NCBI GenBank assembly: GCA_012960505.1
Contig: DUBC01000052.1
Span: forward strand, 124,001 to 188,000
DNA length: 64,000 nt
Reading direction: 5' to 3'
Origin: Verrucomicrobiales bacterium
GTDB taxonomy: Bacteria; Verrucomicrobiota; Verrucomicrobiia; Verrucomicrobiales; DEV007
A program made the position numbers and the translations under genes. Of the stretch, positions 53,298-62,703 are shown piece after piece. Each line of letters starts with the position of its first letter. Positions within the stretch are counted from its first letter, which is position 1. Below the pieces are notes generated by a model that had not been told where the DNA came from, did not search any database, and was given only the letters and a program-made list of their open reading frames with translations.

Positions 53298-54653
53298 TTA
53301 TGCCCACAAGTCAGAGATGACTCCGGAACTGTCAGCGAATGTATCCATTTCGACACCCATAAGCTTTGCCACTGACAACCACATATTGGAATTTAGGGTG
53401 CCGCTCTTACACTGAATGAATTTTCCTTGCTTGATTTGGCCCTGACCCTTTCCAGCAACTATGAATGGAAGATCAAAGAACTGGTGCGTTGCTCCATCAC
53501 CCAAGGCAGCGCCATAAGTAACTATAGAGTTGTCGAGCATCGAGCTTCCATCTGATTCCTTGAGCTCTTTCATCCTCGATATGAGGTAAGCATATTGCTC
53601 CATGTGGAAAATGTCGATCTTCTGTACTCCTTTCCAACCGTCCCCTTTTTGGTTATGCGTCATGTTATGGTGCTGGACAGGTTTATCGAAAACACCTTCA
53701 TATAATAACGTGGCATCCCATCTTTCAGGACCTATCATGAAGGTACTGATGTTTGTGATGCCCATTTGAAAGGCCAGAAGCATCAGATCAGCTTGAAGCT
53801 TAATGTAGTCACCCCTGGGTAAGATCTGGTCTTTCGGAATACGTATATCCGCATCAGAAATCATTTTCTTTTGTTTGGCGATGCGGATCTCAATATTTCG
53901 TATCATTTCCATGAATTCGCCGAGCGCTTCTTTATCTTCACGGCCGAGCTTCTTTGACAGTGATTTGGCATCCTCAAGTACAAGGTCAGTGATCTCAGTC
54001 AAGTGGGTCTGATAGGAGTCCGCCATGAAGAGTCGTTCATAGAGTTTCTGGGGATCTTTGATTGAAGGGGCAATTTTATCAGGCCCGTACCAGGAAATAT
54101 TGTTAAAATAGATGCCTTCCTTAGGTTTCGTAAATCCGTTACAGCTAATTTCGAGTGTATTGAAAACACTTGATTGCCCAACATGATCACCAATGACCTG
54201 ATCGAGGCTTCTGCCATTCGGGTACCTCATGCCTTTTTCTGCAGCCTGTTCTGGGGAAACACTGGTCAGATAACATGAGGCTCCTTGCGCATGAACGTCC
54301 TGGCCATTTTTGAAAGTCCGATCAATTCCAGTCACAAGAGTCACGTCCTTTGTGTGCTCTTTGAGCGGTTGCATTGTTGAGGTTAACTCGAGTGGATAGA
54401 TTCCCGGCTTATTTTCCTTTCGGACTTTGTTCTTAGTTTTATCAGCATTAAAACCACCAACAAAACCTGGCAAATTTGCCTCTTCTTCACCCGGAAAGAA
54501 ACCTCTCCGCACGATCCCGTTTGGGATATACATCATGACCAGTTTCTTGGATGGCTTTGTCCCTTTCTTGGTCGCTGCAGCGAGCGAAGGCATGAAAGGC
54601 AAAGTAAGAACCGCGCCGTTAACTTTGAGGAATTTTCTTCTGGATAAATTCAT
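53298..54653 (-). CDS. Tat-exported DUF1552 protein
   Basis: A 451-residue protein with a twin-arginine signal (NLSRRKFLKVNGAVLTLPFM). The DUF1552 body includes GIVRRGFFPGEEEANLPGF and GASCYLTSVSPEQAAEKGM. The C-terminus has a large, alkaline-phosphatase-like signature (IVTYGAALGDGATHQFFDLP). It leads the minus-strand run and its partner DUF1592 starts 12 bases downstream. A short relic of a second C-terminus lies upstream at 54732-54797. Enzymatic activity is unknown; I infer a periplasmic or surface role. Confidence 0.85.
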   Translation of the reverse strand: MNLSRRKFLKVNGAVLTLPFMPSLAAATKKGTKPSKKLVMMYIPNGIVRRGFFPGEEEANLPGFVGGFNADKTKNKVRKENKPGIYPLELTSTMQPLKEHTKDVTLVTGIDRTFKNGQDVHAQGASCYLTSVSPEQAAEKGMRYPNGRSLDQVIGDHVGQSSVFNTLEISCNGFTKPKEGIYFNNISWYGPDKIAPSIKDPQKLYERLFMADSYQTHLTEITDLVLEDAKSLSKKLGREDKEALGEFMEMIRNIEIRIAKQKKMISDADIRIPKDQILPRGDYIKLQADLMLLAFQMGITNISTFMIGPERWDATLLYEGVFDKPVQHHNMTHNQKGDGWKGVQKIDIFHMEQYAYLISRMKELKESDGSSMLDNSIVTYGAALGDGATHQFFDLPFIVAGKGQGQIKQGKFIQCKSGTLNSNMWLSVAKLMGVEMDTFADSSGVISDLWA

Positions 54654-54988
54654 TACACTTATAATGTCCTTTAGCTTTATAATTTAACACTTATTTGGCA
54701 TAGGAACCAAACATAAATACTTACATTAATGTTAGACTGGAAATATCCAATCCGACAAGGCCCCAGTACTATCAGCAAAGGAAGATTCTCTAATACTTTA
54801 TTGTCGCTAGCGGTTTTAGCATGTTATAACTTATCAAAGGGACGTAACAAATGGCAAGAGAGGGTAAACATCTCAAATATTACGACTCCAAGTGAAGAAA
54901 TTTGAACTAAAATTTAAATAAGAATCAATTATAATAAAGCCATAATATTATAATATTTCCCCTAATTTCATTATTCTAACATTTTCAT
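54654..54988. other. AT-rich divergent intergenic region
   Basis: About 335 bases between the DUF1552 gene and the GYF_2 protein gene, by eye well below the window's average GC. It contains a short relic of a DUF1552-like C-terminus (54732-54797) and otherwise no gene. TATAAT-like sequences around 54950 may belong to the promoter of the gene at 54989. Confidence 0.5.
54732..54797 (-). pseudogene. Relic of a DUF1552-type C-terminus
   Basis: Minus-strand translation gives SFADSTGALSDWIFPV and a stop, closely matching the C-terminus of the adjacent DUF1552 protein (TFADSSGVISDLWA). Only about 21 residues remain in frame, with a stop upstream (54798-54800). I interpret it as the trace of a lost second gene copy. 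Confidence 0.5.
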
Positions 54989-55978
54989 ATGAAATATTGG
55001 ATAAGTAAAAATGATCAGAAATGTGGGCCTTATACTTTGGACCAACTTAGGCAAAATTTGGAGGAAGGAACAATTTTACTAACTGATTATATTTACAAAG
55101 ATAAGGAGTGGATTTCTTTAAGTCAGTTCATAGAAGATCGGAAGGGAGCTATAAAAGCTGCTCAACAAATAGCTCATGGGGCCACAGTCACTGAAGAATT
55201 GAAAAGTAAAAAATCGTCTTCCGACGAGGAGAGCCAACCCGCATTGGTACTGGGAATTATTTCTATTGTCCTTGCTTCGATTACTGCAGGGATTTCATGG
55301 ATTCCGATTATTGGGTTTTTGGCTTTACCCATAGGAGGCATTGCATTAATTCTTGCGATTATCGGCCTAATCATAGTTCTCGTTACAAAGAAACGGGGAA
55401 TTCCTGTAGTAGTAGTAGGCTTAGTTTCCTCTCTCATATCATGTCTAATGCCTTTTATTATGACTCGGGCATTAATCGAGATTGTTAATGAACCTGAAGT
55501 TCAAAAAGCCATAACTGAATTGGTAGAGGATTTAAAAGGAGAGTTAAATAGGCCAGGGGTCGGTGAAGTTATGGAGCTAAAATTCACCAGTTTGGCAGGC
55601 AAAGAAATTGACCTTGCAGACATGAAAGGGAAAGTAGTACTGATTGATTTTTGGGCCACTTGGTGCGGGCCTTGTATAGCAGAACTACCAAATGTTCTTA
55701 AAGCTTATGAAGCCCATCATGACAAAGGCTTTGAGATTATTGGCATTTCACTAGATAACGCCAAGGATGAAGCAAAGTTAAAATCATTTGTTAAAAATAA
55801 AAACATGTCTTGGCCACAAGCCTTTGATGGGAAAGGTTGGGGTAACGCTCTAGCAAAGAAATATGGAATAACATCTATTCCTGCGACTTTCTTGGTAGGC
55901 AAAGACGGAAAGATTGTGTCTTCTAATTTACGAGGACCTGCCCTCAGTTCAGCAGTGAAAAAAGAACTCGATCTTTAA
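54989..55978 (+). CDS. GYF_2 - membrane - TlpA-type thioredoxin fusion protein
   Basis: A 329-residue membrane protein. The N-terminus (1-50, KYWISKNDQKCGPYTLDQL) matches the GYF_2 domain. It is followed by a linker and three membrane helices (about 85-165; PALVLGIISIVLASITAGIS and onward, DUF4190-like). A C-terminal thioredoxin-fold of TlpA/ResA type (about 195-329) has the active-site WATWCGPC with Cys226 and Cys229 and the cis-Pro in TSIPATFLV. The GYF_2 domain is probably cytosolic and the thioredoxin periplasmic. Target unknown. Confidence 0.8.
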   Translation: MKYWISKNDQKCGPYTLDQLRQNLEEGTILLTDYIYKDKEWISLSQFIEDRKGAIKAAQQIAHGATVTEELKSKKSSSDEESQPALVLGIISIVLASITAGISWIPIIGFLALPIGGIALILAIIGLIIVLVTKKRGIPVVVVGLVSSLISCLMPFIMTRALIEIVNEPEVQKAITELVEDLKGELNRPGVGEVMELKFTSLAGKEIDLADMKGKVVLIDFWATWCGPCIAELPNVLKAYEAHHDKGFEIIGISLDNAKDEAKLKSFVKNKNMSWPQAFDGKGWGNALAKKYGITSIPATFLVGKDGKIVSSNLRGPALSSAVKKELDL

Positions 55979-56091
55979 ATTCTAGAGCAATCTGCTTTTC
56001 TATTCTCATAGAAGATTTTAATGAGGAACTTCGTGTTCCTTAGACTACAGGAAAAAATCTGATTTAAACTGATTCAATGCGATGATATAAA

Positions 56092-57630
56092 CTAAAACCG
56101 ATACCCTTTTGCTTTTTCATAGGGGACTAAGGCTTCCTTTTCTGCTCTTGCTTGTGCTGTGAATTGTCCCATAAATTTTTCAAGTGACTCAGGTGATTGG
56201 CGATTTTTATACGCATTGACTGCTGGATCTTTAAATTCAATCATCCATTCGAGCATTCTATCCCTTAACTTTGAAATTTCTTCCTCGTATCCTGATTGGC
56301 TCTCTTTGGAATTTAATAGGTTTTTAATAGAGTGAGGGTCTTTTCTAAGATCATAGAATTCCTCAACCGTTCGGCGCTGCAGATGATGAATTCTGTCTCT
56401 AATTTGAGGATTTTTTTCGGCTGCTCTTTGCATTGCCTTGAATGAAAGACCTGACATTGGCGCTGCTCTGTACGAGCGCTTCCCGTTAGACCATGGATTG
56501 AAGATATATGTATATTCTTTAGTGATCATTGAGCGCATCGGGTACGGAGTCCTTCCATGGATGTGATTAAATTGTGTAAAAACAGCATCCCTTCCTTCCT
56601 GAGAATCTCCTTTGAGTAGCGGTAGAAATGATCTCCCATCAGTTGGTGAGTCGCTGGATATTCCAACTGCCTCAAGAATGGTAGGCATGAGGTCGACTGT
56701 TGATATCATGTGTTCCTTATCTGAACTGCCTTTAGCAATCTGATCGGGCCATCTTATGATTAGTGGCGTTTTAGTGCTCTGTACGTAGCAGTTGACCTTA
56801 GCGAACGGTAAAGACATGCCGTGATCAGAAAGGAATATAACAATGGTATTATCGTAGTGTCCCGATTTCTTAAGTTCATCTAGGATTGTGCCCATCATGT
56901 CATCGAGCCTTCTGACCGAGGTGCAATATCCCGCCATTTCTTTTCTGGTATCAGGAAGATCGGGAATGAATTTGGGGACAACTACTTCCTTACTCTTGAA
57001 AGTTTTAGATGATCTTACTTTCTCGAAATTTTCTTTTCCGTTATTGCCTTCTCCGTAAGGACGATGAGGATCGTGTGAACTGGCCATGAGAAAGAAGGGT
57101 TGTTTCGAACCTTTCGCCATTTGGAAAAATGAAGAGCAAAATTCTTTATAAACATTAGGATCTCTACCCCATTCATCTTCGTCCCCTACACCTTGCCATT
57201 GATAAGTAACGGACCAACGGAAGAGCTCCTGTTGATTGAGTGGTTTACCAATGGTTCCACAAAGGAACCCCTTCTCATTTAAGATATTAGGCAGCGTTTG
57301 AATATCTGGAAGGATTCTCTGGAAAGCTTGGGCTCCATTATTTTGTGGATAAAGCCCTGTCAGCATGACGCTCCGTGACGGAGTGCAGATAGAGATATTT
57401 ACGTAAGCATGATAAAAACGGATTCCCTGATCAGCTAGCTTGTCGATATTTGGTGTGATTTCAGGGGCGGCTCCACCAAAGCAACCGGGGCTATCCCAGT
57501 TCATGTCATCTGCAACTAAGAGGAGCACGTTCGGCCTTTTTTTAGGAGCAACAAGTTGTTGTGAAAAGACCTTTGAGGAGAATAAAACAATTCCAATAAC
57601 TATGATTGACTGGAGTAATGATTTGTTCAT
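56092..57630 (-). CDS. Type I sulfatase (arylsulfatase superfamily)
   Basis: A 512-residue exported sulfatase. The sulfatase motif ISICTPSRSVMLTG has Cys82, the residue expected to become formylglycine (C-x-P-S-R). The N-terminal metal site DDMNWDSPGCFG and FLSDHGMSLPFAKV (Asp-His) are conserved. I start at 57630 because MNKSLLQSIIVIGIVLFSS gives a clean signal peptide; an upstream ATG at 57666 adds 12 residues. The nearest well-known relatives are the iduronate-2-sulfatase/choline-sulfatase type, but the substrate is likely a sulfated polysaccharide and is inferred. Confidence 0.9.
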   Translation of the reverse strand: MNKSLLQSIIVIGIVLFSSKVFSQQLVAPKKRPNVLLLVADDMNWDSPGCFGGAAPEITPNIDKLADQGIRFYHAYVNISICTPSRSVMLTGLYPQNNGAQAFQRILPDIQTLPNILNEKGFLCGTIGKPLNQQELFRWSVTYQWQGVGDEDEWGRDPNVYKEFCSSFFQMAKGSKQPFFLMASSHDPHRPYGEGNNGKENFEKVRSSKTFKSKEVVVPKFIPDLPDTRKEMAGYCTSVRRLDDMMGTILDELKKSGHYDNTIVIFLSDHGMSLPFAKVNCYVQSTKTPLIIRWPDQIAKGSSDKEHMISTVDLMPTILEAVGISSDSPTDGRSFLPLLKGDSQEGRDAVFTQFNHIHGRTPYPMRSMITKEYTYIFNPWSNGKRSYRAAPMSGLSFKAMQRAAEKNPQIRDRIHHLQRRTVEEFYDLRKDPHSIKNLLNSKESQSGYEEEISKLRDRMLEWMIEFKDPAVNAYKNRQSPESLEKFMGQFTAQARAEKEALVPYEKAKGYRF

Positions 57631-57678
57631 ATTCGATATCTTGACGCAATTACATACGCAAGCCATACTTAATATTCC

Positions 57679-60462
57679 GTGAAGAGGTTCATTCTCACCG
57701 CTATACCTTTTTTGTTTGCAGTCAGTATTGTTTCTGGCTCAGCAAAATTTGAGTCGCAGATATTGCCAATACTCGAGACAAAATGTTTCAAATGTCATGG
57801 TCAGGATAAGCAAAAGAGTGACCTGAGACTTGATTCTGTTACCGGAATCAACAAGGGGGGCAACTCGGGGGAGCCCCTTTTCGTAAGAGGGAATTCAAGT
57901 AAAAGCCTGATCGCTCACTTAATAAATAGTGATGATCTTGAGGAAAGGATGCCTCCGGAGGGTGAAACTGAATTGACTATAGAAGAACGTGCCCTCATTT
58001 CAGAATGGATAGATGCTGGGGCTCAAATGCCCTTACCAGAGAAGGTCATAGAACTTAGTACCGATCACTGGTCATTCCAGCCCGTTCAGAGGCCCAAGAT
58101 TCCAGAGTTGAAAGGAGACTGGGCCAATAATGAAATCGATAGTTTTATTTTGGAGAAGATGCTGAGTAAAGATCTCAGCCCTTCAACTGTTTCAGAGTCA
58201 AGGAAACTGATTCGGCGAATTTATCAAGTCATGCATGGATTGCCCCCTTCAGATGACATGGTCAAGAGACATCTAAAACAGATTGCCAATGATGATTGGA
58301 GCGAGGTTGTCAATGAAGTTCTTGCGAGTCCTCACTACGGAGAACGTTTCGCGCGACATTGGTTGGACATTGTTCGATTTGCTGAAACGAACGGTTTTGA
58401 AACGAACCGTGAGCGTCTGACAGCTTATTATTTCCGAGACTATGTGATTCGATCTTTTAATGAGGATCAGCCTTATGACCGTTTTATCATTGAGCAACTG
58501 GCCGGCGATGAATCTGGTGTTGATGTTGGGACAGGGTTCTTGGTTGCCGGTCCACATGACATTGTTAAGAGTCCCGACATTAATTTAACATTGATGCAGC
58601 GTAACGATGAGATGGCTGATATGATTAATACGACGGGGACAGCGTTCCTTGGTTTGACCATAGGTTGTGCGAGGTGCCACAATCATAAGTTCGACCCTAT
58701 TCTACAAAAGGATTATTACTCGATGCAGGCTGTCTTTTCAGGCGTCCGTTACGGTGAGCGGATGATGCCAAAAAAGAATAATGAGGTCGCAAAAAAAGCA
58801 CTCGTAGAACTGGAGGAAAAAGTCCATTTCATGTCACAGGAACTGGACTCTCTCAAATTGCTCTCAAGTAAAGTTAAAGCGGAAGGAACCGTAAATGCTA
58901 TTAAGAGAGAAGCGGTTAATGCTCTTGGCAATACTGAAATAGTTGATGAGATTCAGACAAAACATGTTCGGTTCACTGTGCTCCGTACCAATAGTGGCCA
59001 GCCATGTATTGATGAATTGAGAGTTTTTAATGATGAAGGACAGAACGTGGCATTGGCTAAAAATGGAGCTAGACTAGAATCTTCTGGAAACTTGAAGGGG
59101 TATGAAATTCACAAACTTGAACACATTAATGACGGTAAAGATGGTAATCCCAGAAGTTGGATCTCCGATACTGTCGGGACCGGATGGGTAAAGATTGATT
59201 TTGCCAAGGCATCAAAAATCAACAGGATTGAATGGGCCCGGGACAGAGAAGGTAACTTATCGGATCGCCTGGCTATTGATTATATTATTGAGCATTCGCT
59301 TGATGGTCAGTCATGGCACAAGATCGCCAGTTCAGAGGATCGAGAACCCTATGGCGGAGCAATAGCTGCCAAAGATGCTTTCCTTTCTTTTTTATCTGAT
59401 AAAGATGCAGGAAGGGGCCGCAAACTCATTCTAAACCTGCAGAGGACCAGGAATGAAATTTCTTCTTACCGGAATGGCTCAAAGGCTTGGGTAGCTAAAT
59501 TTGAAAAGCCTGGGAAAACGCATCGGCTCTATAGGGGTGATCCTATGGCAAAGAGAGAAGTTGTTGCTCCTGATACGTTGAAAATATTGGGAAGTTTAAA
59601 AATGAGTGAGGATGAAGATGAGCAGCAGCGAAGGCTCAAGCTTGCTCAGTCCATTGCAAGTAAGAAGAACCCATTAACTGCCAGAGTCATGGTGAACAGA
59701 TTATGGCAATTTGTATTTGGTGTAGGCATAGTCGATACTCCAAGTGATCTTGGTACGAATGGTACAGGGCCCACGCATCCCCAACTTTTGGATTGGTTAG
59801 CCTCGGAATTCATGCGGAATGATTGGTCAATAAAGCACATGCTTTCTCTTATCTTATGTAGTGATACTTTCAGGCAGAGCAGTCGTCCCAGAGATGAAGC
59901 TCTGAAGATAGATGCGGGGAGCCGTTACTTATGGCGTTTTCCACCGCGCAGACTCGAAGCCGAGGCAATTAGAGATTCGATTTTGGCCGTTGCCGGGACC
60001 CTTGATCTAAATATGGGTGGGCCCGGATTCTATTTGCTGGATGTGGATCGCGAGAATGTTGTTCATTATCACCCTAAAGAGAAGACTGGCCCCGAAGAAT
60101 GGCGTCGGATGATCTACATGTTTAAGATTCGTCAGGAGCAGGACCTGATATTCGGTGCTTTTGATTGTCCCGATGGCAATCAGGTCATCCCTGAACGGAG
60201 TCGATCAACAACACCTATTCAGGCTTTGAACCTTTTTAATAGTCATTTCATGATTCAACAGTCCGGGAAAATGGCTGATAAACTTCTCCAGGAGGCGGGG
60301 GATTCCGTAGAAGAACAAGTAAGAACTGCCTATCAATTATATTATGGGAGGCCAACATTAGTTGAGGAAATCAATGATGCGACTGCGTTTGTGCGGGATC
60401 ATTCCTTAGCTGATTTTTGTAGAGCAATGTTCAATTCTAACGAATTTTTATTTACTTTCTGA
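57679..60462 (+). CDS. Exported PSD1 protein (DUF1549/DUF1553) with discoidin-like insert
   Basis: A 927-residue protein starting at GTG. The signal peptide is [20 protein letters not shown] cytochrome-c-like motif [13 protein letters not shown] opens the protein. DUF1549 follows (about 145-360), ending with a second CxxCH in [13 protein letters not shown]. Residues 430-570 resemble an F5/8-type (discoidin) domain ([20 protein letters not shown]). DUF1553 (about 670-900) has [20 protein letters not shown]. The stop overlaps the DUF1501 start (TGATG), the usual PSD1-DUF1501 pair. The enzymology is uncharacterised. Confidence 0.87.
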   Translation: MKRFILTAIPFLFAVSIVSGSAKFESQILPILETKCFKCHGQDKQKSDLRLDSVTGINKGGNSGEPLFVRGNSSKSLIAHLINSDDLEERMPPEGETELTIEERALISEWIDAGAQMPLPEKVIELSTDHWSFQPVQRPKIPELKGDWANNEIDSFILEKMLSKDLSPSTVSESRKLIRRIYQVMHGLPPSDDMVKRHLKQIANDDWSEVVNEVLASPHYGERFARHWLDIVRFAETNGFETNRERLTAYYFRDYVIRSFNEDQPYDRFIIEQLAGDESGVDVGTGFLVAGPHDIVKSPDINLTLMQRNDEMADMINTTGTAFLGLTIGCARCHNHKFDPILQKDYYSMQAVFSGVRYGERMMPKKNNEVAKKALVELEEKVHFMSQELDSLKLLSSKVKAEGTVNAIKREAVNALGNTEIVDEIQTKHVRFTVLRTNSGQPCIDELRVFNDEGQNVALAKNGARLESSGNLKGYEIHKLEHINDGKDGNPRSWISDTVGTGWVKIDFAKASKINRIEWARDREGNLSDRLAIDYIIEHSLDGQSWHKIASSEDREPYGGAIAAKDAFLSFLSDKDAGRGRKLILNLQRTRNEISSYRNGSKAWVAKFEKPGKTHRLYRGDPMAKREVVAPDTLKILGSLKMSEDEDEQQRRLKLAQSIASKKNPLTARVMVNRLWQFVFGVGIVDTPSDLGTNGTGPTHPQLLDWLASEFMRNDWSIKHMLSLILCSDTFRQSSRPRDEALKIDAGSRYLWRFPPRRLEAEAIRDSILAVAGTLDLNMGGPGFYLLDVDRENVVHYHPKEKTGPEEWRRMIYMFKIRQEQDLIFGAFDCPDGNQVIPERSRSTTPIQALNLFNSHFMIQQSGKMADKLLQEAGDSVEEQVRTAYQLYYGRPTLVEEINDATAFVRDHSLADFCRAMFNSNEFLFTF

Positions 60463-61964
60463 TGTTGGATAAGCGCCACCTCATGGACCGAGGTCAGTTT
60501 CTTTCCCACTCAGTGAGTGGCTTTGGTGGTATTGCTCTCGCTCATCTGCTCAACTCTGAAAAATTATTAGGTTCAGAAAAAGTCAGAGAAAGTGCGCCCG
60601 GCAAGACTCCCATTCGCCCTATCATTGATTCTGGGAACCCTAACGCTGCCCGTGATTCACACTTTGAGCCGCGTGCAACTCAGGTGCTGCAAATTTTTTG
60701 CTCTGGGGCAATCAGTCAGGTGGACACTTTTGATTACAAGCCGGAACTTATAAGGCTTCATGGAAAGCCAATGCCTGGAGGAGATAAACTCATCACTTTT
60801 CAGGGAGAGCAGGGTAATCTTACCAAGAGTCCTTGGGAATTCAAAGCTAGGGGTCAGAGTGGAAAGATGGTTTCTGAATTGGTTCCACACCTTGGGTCCT
60901 TGGCCGATGAAATGTGCTTCATTCATTCCCTCACTGGCAAGACTAACACTCATGGGCCCGGGGAGAATTTCATGTGCACCGGTTTTACTTTGGACGGATT
61001 TCCAAGTGCTGGTTCATGGGCCACTTATGCTTTAGGAAGTGAAACAGAGGACTTGCCAGCTTATGTAGCAATCTCAGATATTCGAGGCACTCCCCAGTCC
61101 AGTGTGAATTGCTGGGGCCCTGGATTCCTTCCAGCCGCATTCCAGGGAACAGAATTTAATGCTTCGAAACCGGTCCGCAATATTGCCAGGCCCAAAGGAA
61201 TAAGTGATATAACCGATAAAGCGACTAGGGCATTTCTTAAGAGACAGAACCAGCGTCACCTGAATGAATATCCTGGTGACACTGAGCTTGCTGCGAGGAT
61301 AGCCAGCTATGAATTAGCCGCAAAAATGCAAATGACTATCCCTGAAGTTTCCGATATCTCTTCCGAACCTGCCCATGTTCTCAGAGATTACGGAGCAGAC
61401 GAGTCGGGAAGCAAGATTAAGGATTTACGCACAGCACATGCCAAGAACTGTATTCTTGCGAGACGACTCCTTGAGAAAGGTGTGCGATTTGTACAACTCT
61501 TCAATGGTGCTTATCAGACCGGAGGAGAGGGAGTTAGTAATTGGGATGGGCACAAGAAAATAAAAGAACAGTACTCTATTCATGGCCCCGTCCTTGATCA
61601 GCCCACTGCCGCTTTACTTAGAGATTTAAAGGTCAGGGGCCTGCTTAAGAACACGCTAGTCATATTCAACTCGGAATTTGGAAGGATGCCAACTTTTCAA
61701 AAGGGTGCAAGTGGGCGGGATCACAATCCTTCCGGCTTCACTTCCTGGATGGCCGGGGCCGGAGTCAAGGCTCCTTTCAGCTATGGGGCCACAGATGATT
61801 TTAGTTACAAGGCAGCCGAGAACGTGGCTACTGTTTATGATTTTTATGCGACGGTCCTTCATATTCTGGGCCTCGACCATGAGAGATTAAGCTTTTATCA
61901 TAACGGAATTGAGCGCCGACTGACTGACGTTCATGGACATGTTATCAAAGAAGTTCTTTCATAA
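60462..61964 (+). CDS. DUF1501 protein
   Basis: A 500-residue alkaline-phosphatase-superfamily-like protein (DUF1501). It has [20 protein letters not shown] near the start, a conserved [20 protein letters not shown] block, and [21 protein letters not shown] with probable metal-binding Glu/Asp/His. The N-terminus looks like a degenerate Tat-type or anchor sequence. It is translationally coupled to the PSD1 gene. The partner role in planctomycete-like surface processes is conserved but unknown. Confidence 0.88.
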   Translation: MLDKRHLMDRGQFLSHSVSGFGGIALAHLLNSEKLLGSEKVRESAPGKTPIRPIIDSGNPNAARDSHFEPRATQVLQIFCSGAISQVDTFDYKPELIRLHGKPMPGGDKLITFQGEQGNLTKSPWEFKARGQSGKMVSELVPHLGSLADEMCFIHSLTGKTNTHGPGENFMCTGFTLDGFPSAGSWATYALGSETEDLPAYVAISDIRGTPQSSVNCWGPGFLPAAFQGTEFNASKPVRNIARPKGISDITDKATRAFLKRQNQRHLNEYPGDTELAARIASYELAAKMQMTIPEVSDISSEPAHVLRDYGADESGSKIKDLRTAHAKNCILARRLLEKGVRFVQLFNGAYQTGGEGVSNWDGHKKIKEQYSIHGPVLDQPTAALLRDLKVRGLLKNTLVIFNSEFGRMPTFQKGASGRDHNPSGFTSWMAGAGVKAPFSYGATDDFSYKAAENVATVYDFYATVLHILGLDHERLSFYHNGIERRLTDVHGHVIKEVLS

Positions 61965-62080
61965 CCTATGACACTATTAAAAGTGGTACACTGCCTTTAT
62001 AGTTTATTCTTGTTTGGGGGATTTCTAAAACAGTTTGGACGAGAACTTAAGATTGGAAAAGTATATATAGTCTTCCGATA

Positions 62081-62437
62081 CTAACTTAGAAATTCTTCAA
62101 TCCTGCCCTTTGGCCGACCAATGATCGATTTCTTTCCTTTCAGGATGATAGGGCGTTGGAGAAGTTGTTTGTGTTTGAGTAAGATTTCAATCACAGCATC
62201 AGGATTCCCTACAAAATCATCGGGATTGAGCTCCAGTTTTTTGAATTTTGAATCTTTCCTCACTAGATCTTCTACAGGATCTTCGAGACCACTAAGGATT
62301 GTTTCGAGTTCTTTTCTGTCAGGAGGAGTTTTGATATAAAGTATTACATCGTGGTCGATTCCCAATTCCTCAGCGACCGCCAAGGCATTCTTAGAGGATC
62401 CTCAATTTGGATAATGATAGATAGTAACTTTAGGCAC
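62081..62437 (-). CDS. arsC: ArsC-family arsenate reductase, candidate selenoprotein (UGA at catalytic position 12)
   Basis: Reads as a 118-residue ArsC homologue only if the in-frame TGA at 62402-62404 is decoded as selenocysteine. From the GTG at 62437 the frame gives MPKVTIYHYPN-U-GSSKNALAV. This aligns without gaps to the ArsC start (TIYHNPxCG), with U12 at the catalytic Cys12. The anion-binding arginines of plasmid R773 ArsC (60, 94, 107) correspond to Arg60, Arg95 and Arg108 here (LVRKD, LQRPII, IGRPKG). AGGAA lies seven bases before the GTG, and a good promoter and a SECIS-like hairpin are present. A sequencing error or pseudogene is the main alternative. Confidence 0.7.
62368..62385 (-). 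promoter_or_regulatory. Candidate bacterial SECIS element
   Basis: In the transcript, starting 16 nt after the UGA, CCUUGGC pairs with GCUGAGG as 7 bp (including two G-U pairs) closing a GGUC tetraloop. The E. coli fdhF SECIS also presents GGUC in its apical loop. The loop is about 23 nt from the UGA, within the accepted bacterial range of roughly 16-37. Confidence 0.55.
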
Positions 62438-62462
62438 AGGCTTATTCCTAGTTATTTATCCT

Positions 62463-62490
62463 ATTATAATAGGCTCAAATGCTCAGTCAA
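62463..62490 (-). promoter_or_regulatory. Sigma70-type promoter of the arsC-like gene
   Basis: On the minus strand TTGACT (62490-62485, 5 of 6) and a perfect TATAAT (62468-62463) are spaced 16 bases. Transcription would begin near 62456, about 20 bases before the GTG. The 14-base palindrome at 62460-62473 surrounds the -10 and might be an operator. Confidence 0.65.
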
Positions 62491-62703
62491 TTATTTTCAA
62501 GGGGTTCAAATACCAAAGTGTCCCCACTTAGTGTCTCGTGAATCAAGATGCCTTGGACGAGCATGAACCAACCCAGCGAGACCGACGTGAAGTCGTGTTG
62601 CGGATCTCGATGTAATCGGGATACGAACCACTTTCATCTCGGAGTGAACTTCCCACCTAATTTGCTGTGCAATAATCTACCACAAGACCCATCCGGCAGA
62701 ATT

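Noticed and set aside
55664..55675. Possible selenocysteine in the thioredoxin active site at 54989
   Set aside because: The site reads Cys-Gly-Pro-Cys with normal cysteine codons and no TGA.
62081..62383. A 100-residue ORF starting at TTG 62383, read as a small complete protein
   Set aside because: The TTG lies inside the hairpin stem and would omit the entire ArsC active-site loop. The upstream frame restores conserved sequence across the TGA, with a promoter and Shine-Dalgarno placed for the longer reading.
62510..62632. A 43-codon minus-strand ORF with Arg-rich sequence near the composition break
   Set aside because: No ribosome binding site, no recognisable domain and unusual composition. 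It could be a fragment of a repeated element, but I cannot support it.
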